From assembly GCA_963761985.1 (NCBI GenBank), contig CAVXIT010000009.1, forward strand, positions 62,001 to 126,000: a stretch of DNA of 64,000 bases, read 5' to 3'. The translations under genes were made by a program, and so were the position numbers. Below, piece after piece: positions 59,324-64,000 of this stretch. Under the pieces are notes generated by a model. That model worked only from the letters and a program-made list of their open reading frames with translations. It had not been told where the DNA came from and ran no database searches. Positions within the stretch are counted from its first letter, which is position 1; every line of letters begins with the position of its first letter. The DNA is from JACCTH01 sp963761985 (GTDB lineage: Bacteria > Actinomycetota > Acidimicrobiia > Spongiisociales > ZC4RG35).

Positions 59324-60208
59324 GAAGGTCGCCACCTCGTTGCCGACCGTCTGCGGATCATCCCACCACGGCATGTGACCGATGCCGTTCATAGTCTTCA
59401 GCTCTCCCTGAGGAAGTTGGTCGACGAACCTTTGCCAGATGCCGGCATCCCCGGTGGGGTCGGCGCTTCCAAAGATCATGAGGGTTGGAGCTTTAATCGC
59501 ATGAAGATCGGCATCGTCGAGGGTAAGGCCGGGTCGAAAACCGTCATTTCCGAGAAGAGCTCGAATCATGTCCCTTTCGCTCACCAACGAATGGGTCTCG
59601 TTGGAGAGTGCCACCCGCCAGGGAAGGAAGTGGTCCATCTTGCCGGCGTCGACGCTGGGGCCGTGCCCAATCGCCCGCAGCTGTGAGAGCAGCATCTTGG
59701 GCCTCATCGGGAGCCTCACCATGAGCTTGCCAATCGGGGAGGCAAGCAGCCTGACGAACTTCGGGACGGGGATCTCGCGGTTGGGGGATCCACCCAAAAG
59801 GACAATTCGATCGACTCGGTCGGGGGCGAGCTGCGCCAGTCGCAGGGCCCACAGATTGCCGATCGAGGCGCCGACCACGCTGACCTTGTCGAGGCCGAGC
59901 GAGTCGAGCACCCCTAGAACTACTTCCGTCACCATTGCTTTGAACTCGTACCTGCTGTAGTCGACTGCCGAGCTCAATCCCCAGCCAGGACGGTCCATGA
60001 GCAAGCACCTGAATTCTGATAACTCGCGAACCAACGGCGCCCAATAGGGTCCGGTGCCGCCGGTCCCTCCGATAAAGATCACCGGGTCTCCCGCCCCCAC
60101 CTCTGCCACTCGTATGCGCAGAGGAGGCGACGCCAGATCGATGAATCGGTCGCTCGGGTGCTTCCCATATTGCTGCCATAACTGCTGCTCGGCGCTCTGG
60201 TATGTCAT
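59309..60208 (-). CDS. alpha/beta-fold hydrolase
   Basis: A 299-aa alpha/beta hydrolase. The nucleophile elbow is VVGASIGNLWALRL (GxSxG form GASIG), the acid is in LMIFGSADPTGD and the base in GIGHMPWWDDPQTV. The oxyanion region is IFIGGTGGTGPYWAPLVREL. The substrate is unknown; esterase or epoxide/haloalkane hydrolase-like are possible. It is divergent from an HxlR regulator, with an 86-bp gap, so it may be its target. Confidence 0.87.
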   Translation of the reverse strand: MTYQSAEQQLWQQYGKHPSDRFIDLASPPLRIRVAEVGAGDPVIFIGGTGGTGPYWAPLVRELSEFRCLLMDRPGWGLSSAVDYSRYEFKAMVTEVVLGVLDSLGLDKVSVVGASIGNLWALRLAQLAPDRVDRIVLLGGSPNREIPVPKFVRLLASPIGKLMVRLPMRPKMLLSQLRAIGHGPSVDAGKMDHFLPWRVALSNETHSLVSERDMIRALLGNDGFRPGLTLDDADLHAIKAPTLMIFGSADPTGDAGIWQRFVDQLPQGELKTMNGIGHMPWWDDPQTVGNEVATFLRRA

Positions 60209-60263
60209 AGCGGAATAGTCGCGAACGCGAGCAAGCCCTGTCTAGGACAAAAAATGGACTCGC

Positions 60264-60279
60264 CTTGCCCACCGGCAAG
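60264..60279. promoter_or_regulatory. palindrome in the hydrolase/HxlR divergent gap
   Basis: CTTGCC and GGCAAG are perfectly inverted around CACC. It lies between the two divergent genes, so it could be an HxlR operator. It is only 6 bp per arm and could also be a small hairpin. Confidence 0.35.
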
Positions 60280-60294
60280 CGCGACACTCGGTGC

Positions 60295-60981
60295 GTGCGC
60301 ACCTATGGCCAGTATTGCCCGATCGCCCGCGCTTCGGAGGTGCTGGCTGAGCGTTGGACTCCCATCATCGTTCGTGACCTGCTCAACGGGTCAACCACTT
60401 TCACCGAACTGGCCGAGGGAGCACCCGGTCTCTCTCGAACCCTCCTGGCCTCGCGCCTCCGGGACCTCGAACGCGTGGGCGTCGTGACCAAATCGCCCTT
60501 CGGAAAGAAGTTCAGGTACGGCCTGAGCGAGGCCGGCCGCGGCCTGGCCGAAGTGTTGCTGGCGATGGGTAAATGGGGCGAACAATGGATGGAGCTCGCT
60601 CCCCAACACCTCGATGCCGGGGTGGTCCTGAATTCCTGGGTGAAGATGTACCTTGCGCTCGATCATCTACCAAAGCGCCGGGTCGTCGTTCGTTTCGACA
60701 TCCCCGAGATGACCAAGAAGGGCAATCAGCTCTGGGTGATCTTTCATGGTGCCGATAGCGAAGTGTGCCGATCGGATCCCGGATACGAGGAGGACTTGGT
60801 TGCCACGGTGCAAGCCCGGGCTTTGGCCGAATGGCACCTGGGTCGGATCGAATGGGCCGAGGCACTTCGAACCCAGCGCATCCAGGTAGAGGGGCCGAAG
60901 ACTCTCGCGAAAGCGCTCCCCACCTGGAATCTCCGCTCAGGTTGGTCCCGGGTCGAACTCGCCCGGCGCAGTGGCGCTTAG
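60295..60981 (+). CDS. HxlR-family regulator with C-terminal domain
   Basis: A 228-aa protein. The HxlR winged-helix opens MRTYGQYCPIARASEVLAER WTPIIVRDLL and continues TTFTELAEGAPGLSRTLLAS RLRDLERVGVV. Residues 110-228 are an SCP2-like ligand domain (VVVRFDIPEMTKKGNQLWVI). I prefer GTG 60295 because it matches the family opening; a TTG 30 nt upstream is possible. It lies divergent from the alpha/beta hydrolase, probably its target. Confidence 0.85.
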   Translation: MRTYGQYCPIARASEVLAERWTPIIVRDLLNGSTTFTELAEGAPGLSRTLLASRLRDLERVGVVTKSPFGKKFRYGLSEAGRGLAEVLLAMGKWGEQWMELAPQHLDAGVVLNSWVKMYLALDHLPKRRVVVRFDIPEMTKKGNQLWVIFHGADSEVCRSDPGYEEDLVATVQARALAEWHLGRIEWAEALRTQRIQVEGPKTLAKALPTWNLRSGWSRVELARRSGA

Positions 60982-61048
60982 CAAGCCAGCCCAAACGTAA
61001 GGCAACGCCGGGTTCCACGGGGCCAAGCCTTAGATTTGGCTAAGGGTC

Positions 61049-62231
61049 TCAGAGCGCGGTGAGCGACTCCAGCACCGCGTCGACTTCGTCTTCGGTGTTG
61101 ATGTGGAGAAAGCCAATCCGGGTCAGCCCGTCGGCGTAGCCCAACCGGCGCATCGGCTCAACTGCGTAGAAGTGACCTGCCCAGGTGGCGATGCCCCGCT
61201 CGCCGAGGCGGCGGGACACATCGGTAGCGCCCATTCCCTCAACCTCGACGGCAAAGGTCGGCACCCTCTGCTCCATCGAGTCCGGGCCGACGACTTTCAC
61301 GCGGGTGGGCAGCCCCGCAAGAAACCGGTTTCCCAGCGCCTCCTCCTGCTCACGGATCTCGCCGAAGGCGCTCTCCAGGGCGCCGCGCCGGTCGCCTCCC
61401 CAGCCGATCGAAGCGAGGTAATCGACCGCGGCCTCGAAGCCAGCGAGCAGCTCGAAGGTAGGGGTCCCGGTCTCCCAGCGGCTGGGGCCTTGGTCAGGGG
61501 CGGGACGGACCTTGAACGCGGGAAGATCGGCGAGCAAAGCTTTTCGAGCCCAGAGCATGCCGAGATGCGGACCAAAGAACTTGTAGGTGGAGCAAACCAG
61601 GAAGTCGCAACCCATCCGTTCGACATCGATCGCCCGGTGCGGGGCGAAATGAACCGCATCGATGAATAGCAACGCTCCCGCCGCGTGCGCGGCTCGGCCG
61701 ATGCGAGGCGACGTCGACCAGGGTGCCGAAAGCGTTGGAGCAAGCCGTCATCGCAACCAACCGGGTGCGAGAGTCGATGAGCGATTCGAGATGGTCGAGA
61801 TCGAGGGTGGCGTCGGCGCGAACCTCGCCATAAACCACCTCGACTCCCTTCGAGGCTGCGGCACGGACCCAGGGAGTGACGTTGGCATCGTGATCGAGCC
61901 CGGTGAGCACGATTCGGTCACCTTCGTTCCAACCTTCGGCGAGTGCGCGGCTGAGAGCGAAGGTGATCGAGGTCATGTTGGGCCCAAAGACGATCTCTTC
62001 GGGAGCGCCGCCAACGAGATCGGCTCCGGCACGTCGAGCGGCCGCAATCGTCTCGCTCGTTCGACGCGAGGTCGTGAAATCTCCGCCCACGTTCGACATC
62101 GAGCCCGACAAGGCCGCGGTGATCGCGTTTATGACGCGGTTGGGAACCTGGGTGCCGGCCGCACCGTCGAGGAAGATCTGGTCGCCAGCTAAGGCAGGGA
62201 ACTCAGAACGAAGCGCCTCAACATCAAGCAC
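61049..62231 (-). pseudogene. cysteine-desulfurase-like aminotransferase (class V), frameshifted
   Basis: Two frames make one protein of about 393 aa. The 5' part (62231 to about 61705) has FLDGAAGTQVPNRVINAITA, TTSRRTSETIAAARRAGADL and TGLDHDANVTPWVRAAA up to FGTLVDVAS; the 3' part (about 61703-61049) continues RIGRAAHAAGALLFIDAVHF and holds the PLP lysine in STYKFFGPHLGMLW. The match is to the VC1184-type cysteine-desulfurase-like family (TIGR01976). One missing base near 61703-61710 explains the break. Sequencing error or mutation is open. Confidence 0.8.
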
Positions 62232-62266
62232 GCCCTCTGTTTAGCGACGAGAACGGCTCCCGTCGA

Positions 62267-62548
62267 TCAACTCGCCCGGCGAACCTGCTCGGCCCACTTG
62301 CGCCGGATCTTCTGGCGCTCCTTAGGAGTATGACCACCCCAGATGCCTTCGGCCTGCCGGGTTTCGAGGGCGAAAGTCAGGCACTCGTCGGCAACGGGAC
62401 AGTTGGCGCAGACTGCCTTGGCCTCGCTGATGCCCTTCACGTCCTCGGGGGTCGGAAAGAAGTCGATCTCCGACTCTGCGCAAGCCGCAGCCTCCCTCCA
62501 GGAGGTGAGGTCTTCGATTTCGATTTCGGGGCTGGCAGTCATGGTCAT
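62267..62548 (-). CDS. WhiB-family iron-sulfur regulator
   Basis: A 93-aa 4Fe4S transcription factor. The four cysteines lie in AAACAES, AVCANCPVADECLTFAL, followed by the WhiB signature GIWGGHTPKERQKIRRKW. WhiB proteins are almost confined to Actinobacteria, so it supports the lineage. ATG 62548 gives MTMTASPEIEIEDLTSWREA; a further in-frame ATG 12 codons upstream is less likely. It lies downstream of the acyl-CoA dehydrogenase gene on the same strand, 53 bp away. Confidence 0.93.
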   Translation of the reverse strand: MTMTASPEIEIEDLTSWREAAACAESEIDFFPTPEDVKGISEAKAVCANCPVADECLTFALETRQAEGIWGGHTPKERQKIRRKWAEQVRRAS

Positions 62549-62574
62549 ATAAGGATTTCCTGGAGAAGCTAAAA

Positions 62575-62588
62575 CGCCTGTCAAGGCG
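62575..62588 (-). promoter_or_regulatory. TTGACA box inside a CGCC/GGCG repeat upstream of whiB
   Basis: On the reverse strand CGCC-TTGACA-GGCG stands 27 nt before the whiB ATG. A matching -10 at the usual distance was not seen, so this could be an operator or a -35 for another sigma factor. Confidence 0.25.
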
Positions 62589-62601
62589 ATTTCGTTCCGA
62601 T

Positions 62602-63816
62602 TTACCCCGAAAATCCAGCTTCAAACCGGCCCAATTCGGCCCTTGCCACGGATCGCCGGTGGACCTCGTCAGGACCGTCGGCAATCTGGAGCCAACGCCC
62701 CATCGACCACAGCTCCGCGATCGGGAAATCGTCGGTAAAACCCGCGGCGCCAAAGGTCTGCATGGCGCGGTCGGCGACGAAAGTGAGGACGTCGGGAGCG
62801 ACCACCTTGATTGACGCAATCTCGGTCCGGGCTCCTTTGACCCCGAACTGGTCGATCAGCCAGGCCGTCTTGAGGACGAGCAACCGGGCCTGATCGATCT
62901 TGATCCGGGAATCGGCGATCCACTCCTGAACGACTCCCTGTTCGGCGAGCGTCTTCCCAAATGCGACCCGCCCTTTGGCCCGCCGGCACATCATCTCGAA
63001 GCACCGCTCGGCCGCTCCGATGGCCCGCATGCAGTGATGAATCCGGCCGGGGCCCAGCCGCGCCTGCGCAATGCCGAAACCACCCCCCTCCTCACCGAGG
63101 AGATTCGCCGCAGGGACTCTTACATTCTGGTAATTGACCACCGGATGGGCGCCGCGGTCGTGGTAGCCGAACACGGTCGGTTGACGCTCGACGACGACTC
63201 CGGGTGCGTCGAACGGTACGAGGACCATGCTCTGGCGATGGTGGGGATCCGCCTCGGGGTTGGAGACGCCCATGACGATCGCCACTTTGCAGCGAGGTGA
63301 GGCCGCGCCGGAGGAGAACCACTTTCTCCCGGTGATCACGTACTCGTCACCATCCCGCTCGACCCGCGTACGGATGTTGGTCGCATCGGAAGAGGCAACA
63401 TCGGGCTCGGTCATCGAGAAGCAGGAACGGATCTCACCTTCGAGCAGCGGCGCCAACCAGCGCTCCTTTTGCTCGGGCGTACCGAAAAGATGGAGGATCT
63501 CCATGTTGCCCGTGTCGGGAGCCGAGCAGTTGATCGCCTCCGGCGCCAGCCACGGGCTCCAACCGGTGATCTCGGCCAAAGGCGCGTACTCGGAAACGTT
63601 GAGCCCGCTTTCGTCAGGAAGGAAGAGGTTCCACAAACCCCTTCCCCGGGCCGCTTTCTTGAGGTCATCGATGATCGGCGGAAAGAAGTTGGGATCACCG
63701 CTTTCCTCCATCTGCTGGCGGTAGACCCCCTCGGCCGGAAAGACTTCCTCGTCCATGAACGACTGGAGACGCGAGCGCAGCCCCTCGACCTTGTCGGAGT
63801 AAGCAAAATCCACCAA
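62602..63816 (-). CDS. acyl-CoA dehydrogenase family protein
   Basis: A 404-aa flavoenzyme. It shows the FAD/substrate segments CFSMTEPDVASSDATNIRTR, YVITGRKWFSSGAASPRCK and the C-terminal AMQTFGAAGFTDDFPIAELW followed by IADGPDEVHRRSVAR. The VAFGKTLAEQGVVQEWIADS helix is typical. The position of the general base cannot be fixed without alignment. The substrate chain length is unknown. A TTG start gives MVDFAYSDKVEGLRSRLQSF. It is divergent from the M20 gene across 69 bp. Confidence 0.9.
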   Translation of the reverse strand: MVDFAYSDKVEGLRSRLQSFMDEEVFPAEGVYRQQMEESGDPNFFPPIIDDLKKAARGRGLWNLFLPDESGLNVSEYAPLAEITGWSPWLAPEAINCSAPDTGNMEILHLFGTPEQKERWLAPLLEGEIRSCFSMTEPDVASSDATNIRTRVERDGDEYVITGRKWFSSGAASPRCKVAIVMGVSNPEADPHHRQSMVLVPFDAPGVVVERQPTVFGYHDRGAHPVVNYQNVRVPAANLLGEEGGGFGIAQARLGPGRIHHCMRAIGAAERCFEMMCRRAKGRVAFGKTLAEQGVVQEWIADSRIKIDQARLLVLKTAWLIDQFGVKGARTEIASIKVVAPDVLTFVADRAMQTFGAAGFTDDFPIAELWSMGRWLQIADGPDEVHRRSVARAELGRFEAGFSG

Positions 63817-63885
63817 CTCATTCTTACGTATTTGCGCCTAACGCCGCACCTTCACCCTCAATCGCCGGGAGTTACCCTCCGGAAG

Positions 63886-64000
63886 ATGCATGACGATCTT
63901 CGCCAAGCGGTCTCGGCCGCCTTCCCCGAGCTCAAGAACACACTGGCCGAGCTGGTTTCGATTCCCTCAGTCAGTGCCAAGGCTTTCCCGGCCGCGGAAG
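63886..64000 (+). CDS. M20-family peptidase, N-terminus only
   Basis: Thirty-eight codons from ATG 63886 (MHDDLRQAVSAAFPELKNTL, then LAELVSIPSVSAKAFPAAE) resemble the N-terminal LVSIPSVSA opening of M20 dipeptidases and acylases. The window ends before any metal ligand, so the call rests on this opening only. Confidence 0.6.
   Translation, partial: MHDDLRQAVSAAFPELKNTLAELVSIPSVSAKAFPAAE

Overview
The window looks like a chromosomal segment of a high-GC actinobacterium, probably outside the well-studied genera and perhaps close to the Acidimicrobiia (the class is inference). The support is a WhiB regulator (62267-62548), an F420-type luciferase-like oxidoreductase, a short adenylate kinase, a zinc-type S14, frequent GTG/TTG starts and ribosomal genes packed with 1-4 nt overlaps. 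No rRNA, tRNA, CRISPR array, insertion sequence or phage gene was seen. The longest gene-free stretches are about 245-250 bp.

Layout. Positions 1-23423 (minus strand) hold one almost uninterrupted transcription and translation block: rpsL-rpsG-fusA-tuf, then S10, spc and alpha genes down to rplQ, followed by coaA, a Yip1-like membrane protein, truA, a HAD phosphatase, rplM and rpsI (cut by the window edge). A good sigma70-type promoter lies before rpsL. rpoC and rpoB (44583-51931, minus), usually close to rpsL, are separated from it by 21 kb. A divergent MarR regulator flanks rpoB.

The 21-kb block (23.6-44.6 kb) is mainly a nucleobase-catabolism island. The plus arm (34.7-44.6 kb) has two fold-type II PLP enzymes, a beta-ureidopropionase-type nitrilase, a guanine-deaminase-like protein, a xanthine dehydrogenase made of an FAD-2Fe2S fusion plus a molybdopterin subunit, and an adenine-deaminase-type enzyme. 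The minus arm (34.66-25.1 kb) has a SerA-like dehydrogenase, a DUF1015 protein, an N-carbamoyl-D-amino-acid-hydrolase-like nitrilase, a second molybdenum hydroxylase of XdhD type (2Fe2S fused to the Mo domain), and a shortened SsnA-like amidohydrolase coupled to an F420-type oxidoreductase. Adenine to hypoxanthine, guanine to xanthine, and (hypo)xanthine to urate can be read from the enzymes. Uricase and allantoinase are absent. The XdhD, SsnA, carbamoylase and PLP-enzyme set resembles the E. coli yge/ssnA/xdhD gene group linked to purine/urate breakdown, so an alternative urate or ureido-compound route ending in an amino acid lyase is the main hypothesis. An ArsR/SRPBCC pair with a clear promoter and operator sits inside the island.

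Positions 52.1-64 kb are ordinary accessory chromosome: an aminotransferase, a prolyl oligopeptidase, a secreted M15 peptidase with repeat and SLH domains, an acyltransferase, an alpha/beta hydrolase divergent from an HxlR regulator, a frameshifted cysteine-desulfurase-like gene, WhiB, an acyl-CoA dehydrogenase and the start of an M20 peptidase. Other oddities are a CAGACATCAGA repeat at three gene junctions (one forming the C-terminus of L29), repeat-bearing or basic tails on S3 and L30, Arg88 in S12, skewed codon use in tuf, and a probable CTG start.
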